A stretch of 64,000 nt of DNA from Ricordea florida (Eukaryota > Cnidaria > Anthozoa > Corallimorpharia > Ricordeidae): NCBI GenBank assembly GCA_949710005.1, contig OX453274.1, positions 9,509,717-9,573,716 of the forward strand. The letters run 5' to 3'. This document shows, piece after piece, positions 12,911 through 23,629 of this stretch. The notes under the pieces are model-generated. The model worked only from the letters and a program-made list of their open reading frames with translations, was not told the origin of the DNA and searched no databases. The translations under genes and the position numbers were made by a program. The stretch's first letter is position 1; every line of letters starts with the position of its first letter.

Positions 12911-13114
12911 GAGTACCATCACTCGTTTCATTTTGTTGGAGACCATAATCGTTCATGCGCAATGGCAGATGAGCACACTGACTCGTTTCATTCAGGTTGC
13001 CACCACAATGGGTAATCAACAATGGAAAACGAGCACGATGACTCAGTTTATATTGTTCAGCACCACAATTGTTCACGCACAATTGCATACAAGAACAACC
13101 ACTTGATTCATTGG
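12911..13114. repeat. Minisatellite, period 60 bp
   Basis: About 3.4 units of exactly 60 bp start GAG(T/C)AC and share ACTC(G/A)(T/G)TT. The period is a multiple of three, so both strands stay open by chance. No evidence of translation was seen. Confidence 0.7.
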
Positions 13115-13639
13115 AAAAGAGACTGAAAGGTCGGTCTACTTCTGTAAGTGTGAAAACAGCGTCAGCTCAAACATTTGTGCGGCGACGAAATGCAGTAAAC
13201 TGACAAGACAGACAAGTTTCCTCCAAGGAAATCAACGCCAAAGATGTCGTTTCTACGCGTCCTGGTAGTGATGCAAAACGTTTTGGGGCTCTGACAAATA
13301 GTTGCCACGAATCCAACATCGTGCATGAAAACTTACCAGTCAACAGAAAAAGCAAACGAAATCAACAGCGAACGTAACGAAAATTGAGAAGCAGTTGACT
13401 TACTTGAAGCAGTCGAAATCAACAAGACCTCGTGGCAATGATTCAAAATGGCGACGAATACGGCACAAATATGTGTGACCAACCAAAGAAACGTGAAGAA
13501 TTTGGTATAAAGTGCCTCTGCATGCTCTAGGCGTAAACAAAATTGGTAACCGTGCCTTGAAGAATAGATTGCGTTCTCCTTCTTCGATCGCAATTACCAT
13601 TATCACTATCATTACTATTATTATTTAGAATTAAGCACA

Positions 13640-14229
13640 GGGTTTTTCCCTGAGGAGAAATATCCAGTCAAGTCTCGTCCCGAGACCTCAGACTTCCGGC
13701 ACTTTTCTGAGGATATGTGCCGATCCGAGGAGTGCCGACTTTTGCATCGTTCTTGTTCGATCCTTACTTCCTAGTTGCTCCAAGTGGCCTTCCAGCTTCT
13801 TTGACACTGAACCCAATGCACCTTCTACCACTGGCACCACTTTTATCCCTGATTTCCAGATCCTTTTAATTTCTCTTGCCAGGTCTTGGTACTTTTCATA
13901 CTTTCAGTTTCTTTGGGCAGTACGTTGCTTTCTCCGAGAAATGCTATGTCCACAATGATTGTTTCCTTTGCCTTCTTTTTCTGAATTACAATGTCTGGCC
14001 CTTTGTGATGGACTTCACGTTCTGTTTGGATGGTTAAGTCCCACAACAGTTTTACTTCCTCATTCTCTTCTACGCTTTTGGGGGATTGCTCATGCCATTT
14101 GTCACTGCACTCAACTCCATATTCCTTGCACAACTCCCAATGTATGACCCGCCAAACAATATCATGTCTCTTTTTATATTCTGTCTGCGCAAGCTTGGGG
14201 CAACTGCACAAAATATGCTGCACAGTTTC

Positions 14230-14293
<64 letters not shown>

Positions 14294-14350
14294 AACGTTT
14301 TGAGTGCTATTAAATGCTTCCTGCATTCTCCCAGAACTGTGGCCAAACCT
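13640..14350 (-). pseudogene. Retroelement ORF 3' fragment (copy 1)
   Basis: The minus strand encodes a C-terminal fragment with a partial zinc motif (HILCSCPKLAQ), then KRHD, WELCKEYG, a KLLWDLTIQT block and PDIVIQKK with IIVDIAF. This resembles the tail of non-LTR retrotransposon polyproteins found in many copies in invertebrate genomes. An (ATT)n tract interrupts the upstream side. No reverse transcriptase domain remains. Confidence 0.6.
14231..14293. repeat. (ATT)n microsatellite
   Basis: About 20 uninterrupted ATT units lie inside the retroelement fragment. They produce long poly-Ile or poly-Tyr shadow frames. Confidence 0.95.
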
Positions 14351-14399
14351 TGGTCCTGAGGTACCAGGGAAGTTTTTTTAGTTGATGAGCAGAAACCTC

Positions 14400-15310
14400 A
14401 ATATGTGCGCCGTTCCTAGGAGACTGATCTTTTGCGGCTCGTTAATGTTGCTGGCTCCAGGTATCTCTCTCTGATAAGTCCCAGCGCACCATCAATAACC
14501 GGCACTGTCTCTGTGTTATACCGACATTGCACCAAAGAAGCGAGCCGTAGCCATTGGCCAATGGTCCCTTGGGTATTTCTCCTTCAACATTCAAACACTT
14601 TCCTTAAGATTCTTGCTGTTCCTAATATGGCTGTTTTCAGCAATAAACTCATTCTGATGGTAATTCCTCGCTTCTCAAATCATGCATGCAACCTTTCACT
14701 TACTACTCCGAGTGCACCACCTACTACCGCAAATCCCTTCGATCAGTTTGATCCCCAATACTTTCCCAATTTCTCTCTTCAGCCAATGATATTTCTCAGC
14801 CTTGTCAGTTTCTTTCTCATACACCCTGAAGTCCCACGGTGAAGCAAAGTCCACAATGATTGTCTTGTTATTCTCCTTTTCTATGATAACGTCAGGTTTT
14901 CTGGCCGCAATGAGTTGGGACTACTTGATAGTCACGTCCCACAAGATCTTACATCATTCATTTTCCACAACCCTCTCTGGTCTTTCTGGTTGGTTCTCGT
15001 ACCATTTTGCACTTCTGCTCATGTCATACTTACAACACAGCTGTCAGCGTAGCAATCTGGAAATGTTGTCGTGCTTTCTGTGCCAGATCCTTACATTCAC
15101 TAATGATGTGGTTTGCTGTTCCACCCTTCTCACCACATAATCTGCATAATGAAGAATCCACTGACTTGTCGGTGTTGAACTTGACATAGTTCGTCCTCAG
15201 AGTCTGCTGTTGGGCTGCGAAAATAAGTGCTTCAGTTTCGACTTTCAAGTCGCTTTTCCTAATCCATTCCCATGTCTTACCTTTGTCAACTGTCGCAGGC
15301 ATTTCACGGC
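14400..15310 (-). pseudogene. Retroelement ORF 3' fragment (copy 2)
   Basis: The minus strand encodes TWEWIRKSDLKVETEALIFA followed by a zinc motif CRLCGEKGGTANHIISEC, then decayed sequence. It belongs to the same class as the fragment at 13640-14350 and lies beside it in the same orientation. This is either a duplicated tail or two nested insertions. Confidence 0.6.
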
Positions 15311-15439
15311 CAACTGGACTGGACCCTGGACTGGACTTTGGACTAAAAATAAAAGGGATTGGCCTTTCTTGCGGTCAAGTATCGAATATCGGATGTCACG
15401 CTTAATATTAATTAACAATTGCTCGCTGAAGGCGAAAAA

Positions 15440-16900
15440 AATTGTTTTAGTTTAAATACACAGGTGATTATTTTAAAAAAAGAAAAGAAAAAGCATTCTA
15501 CAACACGAAAAAAAATATTTCATCAAAAGCGCGCAAACGACTGGCAGCCATTTTGTTCGTCGAGATGATTATCGGCTGATAATCCGAGATAGCGAACCAA
15601 TCAGAACGCGCGATTTTGTATAATCACCTGCGTATTTGTACTAATAACTAATAATAACTTTATTGGATGACACAATCAATGATAATTCAGTAGTTTGCAG
15701 TATTTTACAGTTTACATGTGGTACGCTTCAATATTTATAGGATATTACACGGTGGCGAGCAGATAATATGAATTTTGTGTTCTAATGGCAAGAACAATAG
15801 TTCACGAGTGTGCGTACCCTCCATATAATAAAACGTAATATACGCTGAACAACAAAAACGGGAAAAACTATAAAATACCTGGCCGCCTATCAAGTTATGC
15901 GGCTTATCACTACAGGTATTTCAAACCACTACAGTCTCCGAAAGGAGCTCTTGTTCTGCACACTACAATCTAAGCTGAAGTGTATACCAAGACTTGCGCC
16001 ATATTAGGCACCTTAAGCAACAGACGTTTTCGTTGACGACGGCGACGGGACGACCGATAAGAAACTGGGGCTAGAACGGCTTCAGGTTGCGGTCGCGACA
16101 ACAAGTTACCATCCTTAAGCAAAGGGCGCGAAAACGTGACGCCGCGCCCGGCGAGCGTTCGCAGAGTTGGCGGCAATTTCATAATCCATCACAAAGTTTT
16201 CGATTACTTTGCATTTCGCCGAGATTATGTCCAGCTTAAAGGAAACGCGAGATTTACTTTTAGTTTCCTGTGTTAAAGGAATCATAAACGCAAATGAATT
16301 TGCCATTCTTTACGACGTAAATATGTCAAAAAATCCACTTTGTGTCTATACGGAGACCCGGCATACCCACTGAGAGTCCATCTCCAAGCTCCCTTCAAAA
16401 ATGCGGTTCTTACCCAGCAAATGGAAGATTTTAATAATGAGTGAATTAAGAATGAGTGCCGTTCGTTCTTCAGTGGAGTGGCTTTTCAGCGACGTTATCA
16501 AAATCGGAAAAGAAAAGTAATTATACTAAGCGGCATTACGTTGAATGAAAACAACCTCTTCGCTGAAGGCTAGTTTGACATGCGAAAAACAATTTTTCAG
16601 TAAAAAAAAATGAGTCCAAGAATACTTCCAAAACATTGTTTTAAGCATAAAGGCAATCATTGAGCATGGTTCGGCATCAACATAGCACAAAAGTAAGCTA
16701 AAAGGGATCAAAACAAAAGATTAAGTACTCACGTTTTCGTCGCGACGTGAAACCCACGTTCTCACGTTCTCGACTTCAGGACAACGTCATGTCACAACGT
16801 GCTGTACATGCGCAGTGACATCTCAAAAGAAATGTCACGTTTCCGGTTGCCGTCTATTTGCTCTTTATTTCTAAAATAACGTAGGAATTATGGTTATGAT
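15440..16900. other. Repeat-rich non-coding DNA
   Basis: The stretch holds short repeats, including a TATTACACGGTGGC word near 15742 that recurs near 39559. No gene was recognised. Confidence 0.4.
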
Positions 16901-16901
16901 A

Positions 16902-16936
<35 letters not shown>
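16902..16936. repeat. (GAT)n microsatellite
   Basis: About 11 perfect GAT units. Confidence 0.9.
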
Positions 16937-16937
<1 letters not shown>

Positions 16938-17416
16938 ACTATTATGATGAGTAGGATTACGATTAGGATTATTTTTATCGGTGCAGTTTATTGAACTTCA
17001 GCATGCCAGGGGAAGAAAGTTTCATAGTGCGCTCAGCGTAACCTATGCGATTAGAAATTGTTACACTTCTAAAAGATATAAGAACCTATAGCCAATTATT
17101 GGAAAATTATTTACAATATAGTACTAGTATGACTTATACATGTCGCTTATTTACAATTTATATTACGAGTAGAATTATGTAATGAACAACAACTGAATTA
17201 CAATCTGTGAATAAGATTTATGTAAAACACAAAATAAATACTTTGCATATATTAATTTAACTTCTAATGTATGGAACCTAACATTTAGATTTCCTTCAGT
17301 TTTTAAGAATATCCTTCTAATTGATGTTCATACGTAAGAAGAAACTTCATCTTATGTTATGTTCTTATAATGTTCAACCTTTCAAGAGTTTCTCCTATAA
17401 TTTTACAGTTCACATT

Positions 17417-17815
17417 TTGATCTTAAACATCCTAGCAATATTCAACGTGATTGACACTATCGACTTCTGCATGTTTCGTAGCACATCTTTTGTCTTTTTT
17501 CCCAGCAACTTCCGTAATCCTTCTTCCATAGTCCTTGACCAACCTCCAAACACGTCCATGATAATATTGTACTGGTGGACTGAATATCCAGGGTATCGTT
17601 CTTGTAACTCCCAACGTAATGGGCCTTACTTTATTGACTTCTCTTCATCTTTCTTTTCTCTGTTCTCGATCCGCGGCAACTCATCTCCAAAACTACTACT
17701 TCCTTACTTTTATGGCTCACTATTTTTGCATCTATTCTGATAGCTTGCAATTCATGGCTCTCCCCATAAGTTGGTGTATCCCGCAATGCTTGGACATCCT
17801 CTGAGACGTATCTGG
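17417..17815 (-). pseudogene. Retroelement C-terminal fragment next to the Polinton insertion
   Basis: The minus strand reads SEDVQALRDTP, ELQAIRIDAKIV and VVVLEMSC. In another frame it continues GPLRWELQERYPGY, IIMDVFGGWS and LNIARMFKIK, then a stop. This is the C-terminus of a repeated invertebrate retroelement protein, with at least one frameshift. The Polinton-like element begins about 50 bp beyond its upstream end. Confidence 0.55.
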
Positions 17816-17859
17816 AGTATCTGGAGTGTGATATATATATTATGCTTGATGTATACATC

Positions 17860-17864
17860 CAATG
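17860..17864. repeat. 5-bp target site duplication, left copy
   Basis: CAATG lies immediately outside the left terminal repeat and is matched by CAATG at 35407-35411. Classical Polintons usually give 6 bp, so 5 bp is slightly unusual. No sixth matching base is present. Confidence 0.8.
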
Positions 17865-18189
17865 AGTAGTTGGAAAAGGCCGGTTCTGGGACAACTTGGG
17901 CGTGGTCGATTTTTTTGGGTGTGGTCGATTTTTGATGTTACGATTTTTTTTGCGAATTCGTGGTTTTGGGTGTGGTCGATTTTGTCAGATGGGCGTGGTC
18001 AAAAGTTTGCGCATAATTAATTGGGTCGAGTCGAGTTTGACTTGTTTGATTTTCGATCGATGTCGAGTGTCGATTTTGTCGTTTGGATCATCGATGTCCT
18101 TTGGGGGGTGGGGTGGGGGTCGAGTTTTTTAAAGTGGGATTTTTGGTCGAGGGCTGTACCGGCTGGCATACGCAAACGAATGGTGAACA
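17865..18189 (+). repeat. Left terminal inverted repeat (325 bp)
   Basis: It pairs with 35083-35406. Visible differences are one T in a T-run near 17910, C versus T near 18153, and T versus C near 18184. Four copies of GGGYGTGGTC start at 17898, 17917, 17968 and 17991, most followed by GATTTT. The inner end reaches the ATG of the left terminal gene. Confidence 0.92.
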
Positions 18190-18737
18190 CACGAATTCAG
18201 TTTGAGAGTTACGATCGTATTTTTCATCACTTCCCTGCAATGGAGGTAATGATTTTTCGACCCGAAGAAGAGTTGAATGTTCATGATTTGATTAAGAGAG
18301 ATGAATGGGAGGTGCGTAGATGGATTCGTAGAAATTACAGGCAGGAAGGTTCAATTTGGTTTTATATTTGTTGCTCTAAAAACCCATGTCTAAGGCCTCT
18401 TACACAAGCGTGTTTTTTGAAGTTTGATGAGACCAAGAGTTTAAAGACGATGGATGATATGGCTAATGATGTATATATTGAAAGATTTGTTGATTTCGAT
18501 TTGGACTACATTATTAAAAGACTACATGAGATCATTATTGAAGACAATGGAGGTAAAGAGCATGTCTATTCCATGAGGGTTGTATTGGAAGACGACGAAG
18601 CCTGGAGGTCTCACAAGAAAACCTTTTACAAGGACTTGGACGATGAGTTGCTTCGTGTTGCTTGGCATCCAAGTCGGGCGGTTGATTGGTGTTTTGACGA
18701 AGATGAGAAAAGCCTCTTGAATGAATTTCTTGAGTAG
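18180..18737 (+). CDS. TIR-linked protein with C-terminal WHPSR motif, left copy
   Basis: The predicted protein has 185 residues, taking the ATG at 18180 inside the terminal repeat. The frame stays open upstream through the repeat, but that extension is repeat sequence. It is acidic and rich in aromatic residues, with no signal peptide or membrane helix. It ends LLRVAWHPSRAVDWCFDEDE. The gene at the other end of the element has the same context and the similar ending AWHPSRFVYWCLD, so the two form a diverged pair. Proteins with a C-terminal HPxR and Trp-Cys block occur in giant-virus families, from general knowledge. The function is unknown. A hairpin at 18756-18780 follows the stop. Confidence 0.75.
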   Translation: MVNTRIQFESYDRIFHHFPAMEVMIFRPEEELNVHDLIKRDEWEVRRWIRRNYRQEGSIWFYICCSKNPCLRPLTQACFLKFDETKSLKTMDDMANDVYIERFVDFDLDYIIKRLHEIIIEDNGGKEHVYSMRVVLEDDEAWRSHKKTFYKDLDDELLRVAWHPSRAVDWCFDEDEKSLLNEFLE

Positions 18738-18755
18738 GTATGTTAAGGGAACACA

Positions 18756-18780
18756 TTTGTGACATGTACCGTGTCACAAA
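18756..18780. terminator. 3' hairpin TTTGTGACA/TGTCACAAA
   Basis: A 9-bp perfect stem with a 7-base loop lies just after the left terminal gene. The same stem design recurs at 33944-33968 and 34504-34530. It is probably a transcript 3'-end signal. Confidence 0.6.
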
Positions 18781-18831
18781 AGTTGAAATATGGTGGTTTA
18801 AGAGTTACAATGTCAGTATATAATTGATGTC

Positions 18832-21800
18832 ATGGAAAACTTGACAGTGAAAGACTTGAGGTCAATAGCCAAAAGAGCTGGTGTGAGTGTTCGCGGATTC
18901 AGAAAGGCGGAAATGCTTACAGCGTTATCTGACATAGACTTCGAGAATTTGACAGTGAAGATACTACGAACCATAGCCAAGAGGTCCGGTATTCGAGGTT
19001 CTGGCAGCATGCGTAAAGAGGCTCTCATTAATGCTATTGGAGCTCCACGAGTGGTTGAAGCCAACGTTCCAGTTCCTGGTCCGGTTAGACCCATAAGAAC
19101 AAGACCCGCTCGAGCTTCGTATGGAAGGGCCGTTGCTGCTGCCCGGCGTGAAATCATCCAGACCACAGATTGGATAAGATCCAATGTTAGAGACCCAAAC
19201 AGGAGAGCCATCACCAGGAGATTAAGAAGGGCAGCTGCTGCGGTTAGGAGGGAACCCGAGTTTTTCGTCCCTGAAAGACATGAAACGGCTCTGAGAGGCT
19301 TTTTGAGGACGTACATAGTAAAGGGCAGATCTGGCTATGATCCAATTACATTTCTTGGCAAGGTTAGAACACCATTCTATGTTTTGATGCTTAGACTTAG
19401 GAAGCCATTCAAGTTGAAGTGTATTCTTTCATGTGGATTCGCGAGGAGGAACGGCCAGGATAATCGTGTTATTGAGCGGAGTCAAGGTCATTTTCATTCA
19501 CTGATGGAGACAGTGACAGCTTCAACAGACACACTCGCTTTGTTTGATAGCATCAAAGCTAAACTTGTTGAGTTGGTGCAGAAATACGAGAATGAGCACT
19601 CTGAATGGGTATTTGAAAGTGTGATCGACTTTCGTATCCATTTGAACCCGTTTCAACCGTTTTCTGGAAGTTCGTATATTAAATTACCACCCAAATTGGC
19701 TGCCAAGAAGGCAATCATCAATGTCAAGAATGAGGATCAAGAGTGCTTCAAATGGGCAGTGACATCCGCTGTATTTCCTATAGAGGTCCATCCTGAGAGA
19801 CTAAACAAAGAGATGAGAGAAAACTCAGAGAAACTCGATTGGTCGGGGATAGAGTTCCCAGTGGCAGCACTCAGTACAACTCAGATAAATAGATTTGAAA
19901 GGCAGAACCCATATGGGATAAATATCCTTGGTTACGAGAATGGTGAGCCAACCCTAATCAGGCGCAGTAAAAAGTCAGGGGGTACAAAGATAAACTTACT
20001 CTTGATATCAAACGAAGAGACAAATCATTACTGTTGGATCAAAAACATGTCAAGACTTATCGAGTATAATAAGAAAGAGCATGCACGTTTCTATTGTGAC
20101 AACTGCCTAAACTCGTTCAATTGTCAAAAGTCGTTGGACGACCATATGGAGTACTGCCTAAACAACGAATCAGTCAAAGTCCAGATGCCCATGGAAGAGG
20201 ATGGCAGCCCAAAGTACATTACTTTCACGAACCACAGACGAAAGATGCAAGTGCCATTTGTGATCTATGCGGATTTCGAGTGTTTCACGGAGAAGTTGGA
20301 CACTTGTTTACCGGATGACAGGGATAGCTTCACGAATCAATACCAGAAGCACAAGCCATCAGGTTTCTGTTACCTTATCAAGTGTTTCGATGATAGTATA
20401 TTTGAGCCCAAGTTGGTGATGCGAACAGCCAACTCACCCGAGGATGACATACCACAAATGTTCCAAGAAAGCTTGGAGGAGGATGTCAAGAAGATCTACG
20501 ATCAATTCAAGTCTGAAAGGAAGCTTGTAATGAAGAATAGCGATCATAGGAAGCATGGAAAGGCCACACACTGCCATATTTGTGAGGGTGAATTGGGAAA
20601 CGATAAGGTGGTCGACCACTGTCATTTTACAGGTAGGTACAGAGGAGCAGCCCACAAGAAATGTAACCTGGAATTCAGCACCCCAAAGTTCTTTCCAGTC
20701 ATCTTCCACAACTTGTCTGGATATGACAGTCACTTGTTTATCAAGAAGATGGGAGTGTCAGAGGGTAAGATTGATTGTATTCCACTCAACGATGAAAAGT
20801 ACATCTCGTTCACAAAGGAGATTGTGGTTGAAAAGTTCATGAAGAAGGATGACGATGGTAAGGAGAAGGAGGTTCAGATTAAACGTACCATTAGATTTGT
20901 AGACAGTTTTAGGTTCATGGCAAGTGGGTTGGCTAGTTTGGCTGACAATTTGCCGAGAGAGTCTTAGGCGAACCTCTCGAGATACTATGAAGGGGCAAAC
21001 TTTGACATTTTGGCTAGGAAGGGAGTGTTCCCATATGATTGGTTTGATGGCTTTGACAAATTACAAGTGTCCAGTCTACCACCCAAGGATGAGTTCTATT
21101 CGATACTATACGACACTGACATATCGGATGACGATTATCAACATGCCGGAAACGTGTGGGAGACCTTTGGTATGAGAAGTTTTAGGGATTAGGGATTAGG
21201 GTTTGTATGAAGAATTACGGGTTGGATCCAGCATGGCATTATACTGCGCCTGGACTGGCTTGGGATGCTACGTTGAAGATCACCAAGGTTGAGTTGGAGC
21301 TTTTGAGGGATCCCGATATGTTGATTATGGTGGAGAATGGTATCAGAGGTGGAATCTCAACGATCTCGACAAGGCACGGTAAGGCCAACAATCGATACAT
21401 GAAGAACTATAATCCCAGGTTGCCCACAAAGTTCATCACCTATTTGGATGCGAATGGGCTCTACGGCTATGCAATGACCAAGGCTTTACCAACCCACGGT
21501 TTTGAGTGGATGAGTGATCAAGAGTTGGCAGACTGGAGGAACTATCCATGCATATTAGAGGTGGACTTGGAGTACCCGTTGGAGTTACACGATCTTCACA
21601 ATGATTACCCATTGGCTCCAGAGAGGTTGGATGTTGATGGGGTTGTTAAGTTGGTCCCCAATTTGAGAGACAAGAAGAAGTACATTCTACACCACGAAGC
21701 TTTGAAACAGTATTTGTCGTTGGGGTTGAAGTTAACCAAGGTTCACAGAGGGATCAAGTTCGAGGAGTCGGAATGGCTGAGGTCCTACATTGACTTGAAT

Positions 21801-22652
21801 AACAGTTTGAGAGCTAGGGCGGAGAATGATTTCGAAAAGGACTTCTTCAAGTTGATGAACAACTCAGTGTTTGGCAAGACCATGGAGAACATTAGGAAGA
21901 GGGTGGATATCCAGTTGGTCACTGAGGAGAAGAAAGCGCGTAAGTTGATTGTGAAGCCAAACTTCCATCATAGGAACATCTTTTGCGAGGATCTGACCGC
22001 CTTCCACATGAAGAGAACGAAATTGCTCTTTGATAAGCCCATTTACTTGGGGCTGTCCATTCTGGATCTGAGCAAGACAGTCATGTACGATTTCCATTAC
22101 AAGTACATAAAGCCCAAGTATGGGGAGAAGGCCAAGTTGCTGTTCACAGACACGGATTCCTTAGCGTATGTGATAGAGACTGAGGACTTTTACAGGGACA
22201 TCAGTCCAGATGTGAGGGCTAAATTCGACACCAGCAATTACCCCAGGGAGCATCCATCCGGGATTGAGACCGGAGTGAACAAAAAGGTCGGAGGGATGTT
22301 CAAAGACGAGGCTGGTGGTGAACAGATCACGGAATTTGTGGGTCTGAGGGCCAAACTGTATGCTTTCAAGACGGATATGGAGAAGGAAGTCAAGAAGTGT
22401 AAGGGGGTTAACAAGGCAGTAGTCAGCAAAAGCATAAGTTTCCAGGATTACAAGACTTGTCTTTTCAGTGGCCAGTCCCAGAGACGGAAGATGAACACCA
22501 TAAGGAGTCATAGCCATGACATCTATACTGAAACAATTAACAAGATAGCATTATCACGCGAGGACGATAAACGTGTGATAATGGATGACGGGGTAAACAC
22601 GTATGCACATGGTCATTTCAGGACGCTAGAAGGTGGTGATTTGGTGTCTTGA
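18832..22652 (+). pseudogene. polB: Protein-primed family B DNA polymerase (Polinton PolB), broken
   Basis: Replicative polymerase of the element. Two SAP/Rho-N-like repeats lie at residues ~2-31 and 37-70 (both ENLTVK). A C2H2-like finger (YCDNCLNSF...HMEYC) precedes the exonuclease domain, whose Exo I motif ADFEC is at about residue 480. An endonuclease VII-like zinc block (HCHIC, then DHCHFTGRYRG) follows, then Exo II (FHNLSGYD). After the breaks come polymerase motif A (YLDANGLYGYAM), motif B (NNSVFGKTMENI), motif C (FTDTDSLAY) and KLY. A TAG at 20965 interrupts the first frame, which then stays open to 21192. There, a deletion removes the Exo III region and shifts the frame. The rest is open from 21207 to 22652. 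The C-terminus looks complete and overlaps the convergent integrase gene by 40 bp. A working enzyme is not expected from this copy. Confidence 0.92.
21178..21206 (+). other. Deletion junction with TTAGGG-like filler
   Basis: The polymerase frame runs into TTTAGGGATTAGGGATTAGGG and then resumes in another frame at GTTTGTATG. Compared with related polymerases, roughly 20 residues including Exo III are missing. The repeated ATTAGGG unit could be slippage or templated filler at a repaired break, or a short telomere-like insert. Confidence 0.6.
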
Positions 22653-23602
22653 GGTACAAATTGAAGCTCTTCACGAACGAATCCTCGTTTTGGACCACCA
22701 CTCAAATAATACAAGACTGGTTGACCTGGTTCGATTATGGTTCGAGCCAAATCATAGACTTCAAGACTCCATATGGGATCAGTAGCCCTTCGTTTGTCCC
22801 CACCTTCATCTTCGCCGGGGGCATATAGATATCTGACTTGAACATCTGGAGGTAACCTCTTCTCATTCAACCCCACAGGTCGCTTGTAGTCTGGAGTTTT
22901 GGTGTCAATCGAGTCCATTTTCAAAGCTTCGTCAGGCTCTTTTCCAGTAATACGGGTGGTCTCACTGTTGAGGGTTTTCATGATGGCAGGCAGTCTGTTC
23001 ACCCAAACCGTGGATCGGGTATCACTAATCATCTCTTGAGCGTATTGATGGCTGAATAGCTTCTCACCGAGAGTCCTGTTGGCCCTCTCCACAAAAGCTT
23101 GAGCTCTATGATTCCCAGCTTCACTACGCTGGATTGTGACTTGATGCTTTTTCATAAGAGTTGTTACGTCACCCTTGAATTCTGTTCCCGGATCCACCAT
23201 TAATGTTTGTGGCCACTTCAACTTACGGGAATAAATCCGTTGAAAGGCATTGGCAACTTCACCACTCTCCTTTGAGGTCAATGGTTCGGCATCCTTGTAT
23301 CTTGACGCGATATCAATCACGACTAAGGCATAGCGGTATGTTTTTCTTCTCACTGTATCGTGAGGAAGAAACAGCAAGTCCGCTTGATGAATCTGATTAG
23401 GCTTATTCACACTCCAATGTGGCCTGGGTATATACTTGGGGGCCGGGAGGTAAATTTGCCACAAGGCTTGCTTTTCCAACCACTCTTTGGCGACCTTTTC
23501 ACCAACTTTGGCTGCTTTGGCCAATTTGGGTATGGCTGAGTATCCTTTCCAGTATCCATCAGTGGAGTAATACAATCGATTTAAAACGTTAGAATCAGTC
23601 AT
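22613..23602 (-). CDS. int: Retroviral-type integrase of the Polinton
   Basis: The predicted protein has 329 residues and is intact. The rve catalytic core shows D75 (IHQADLL), D137 (MVDPGTEF) and E172 (AFVERANRTLGE), with 34 residues between the last two. The N-terminal part is short and helical, with no clear HHCC zinc site. The C-terminal ~90 residues look like an SH3-like or DNA-binding tail. It joins the element ends to target DNA, producing the 5-bp duplication seen here. It is convergent with the polymerase and divergent from the capsid candidate, with only 27 bp between the two start codons. Confidence 0.92.
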   Translation of the reverse strand: MTDSNVLNRLYYSTDGYWKGYSAIPKLAKAAKVGEKVAKEWLEKQALWQIYLPAPKYIPRPHWSVNKPNQIHQADLLFLPHDTVRRKTYRYALVVIDIASRYKDAEPLTSKESGEVANAFQRIYSRKLKWPQTLMVDPGTEFKGDVTTLMKKHQVTIQRSEAGNHRAQAFVERANRTLGEKLFSHQYAQEMISDTRSTVWVNRLPAIMKTLNSETTRITGKEPDEALKMDSIDTKTPDYKRPVGLNEKRLPPDVQVRYLYAPGEDEGGDKRRATDPIWSLEVYDLARTIIEPGQPVLYYLSGGPKRGFVREELQFVPQDTKSPPSSVLK

Positions 23603-23629
23603 TTACAAACAAGATTATAAGCATTTAAA
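23603..23629. promoter_or_regulatory. 27-bp divergent start region
   Basis: The integrase (minus) and capsid-candidate (plus) ATGs are separated by 27 A/T-rich bases. Each promoter must lie within the opposite gene, or the two share this spacer. This is inferred from spacing only. Confidence 0.4.

Noticed and set aside
14030-14359. Plus-strand ORFs with long poly-Ile or poly-Tyr runs
   Set aside because: They are produced by the (ATT)n microsatellite crossing a minus-strand retroelement fragment.
18021-18179. N-terminal extension of the left terminal gene through the repeat
   Set aside because: The same extension appears at the right end because the repeat is shared; the ATG at the inner edge of the repeat fits both genes.
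21007-21192. Separate small gene between the two polymerase parts
   Set aside because: It is the continuation of the polymerase frame after the TAG, not an independent ORF.
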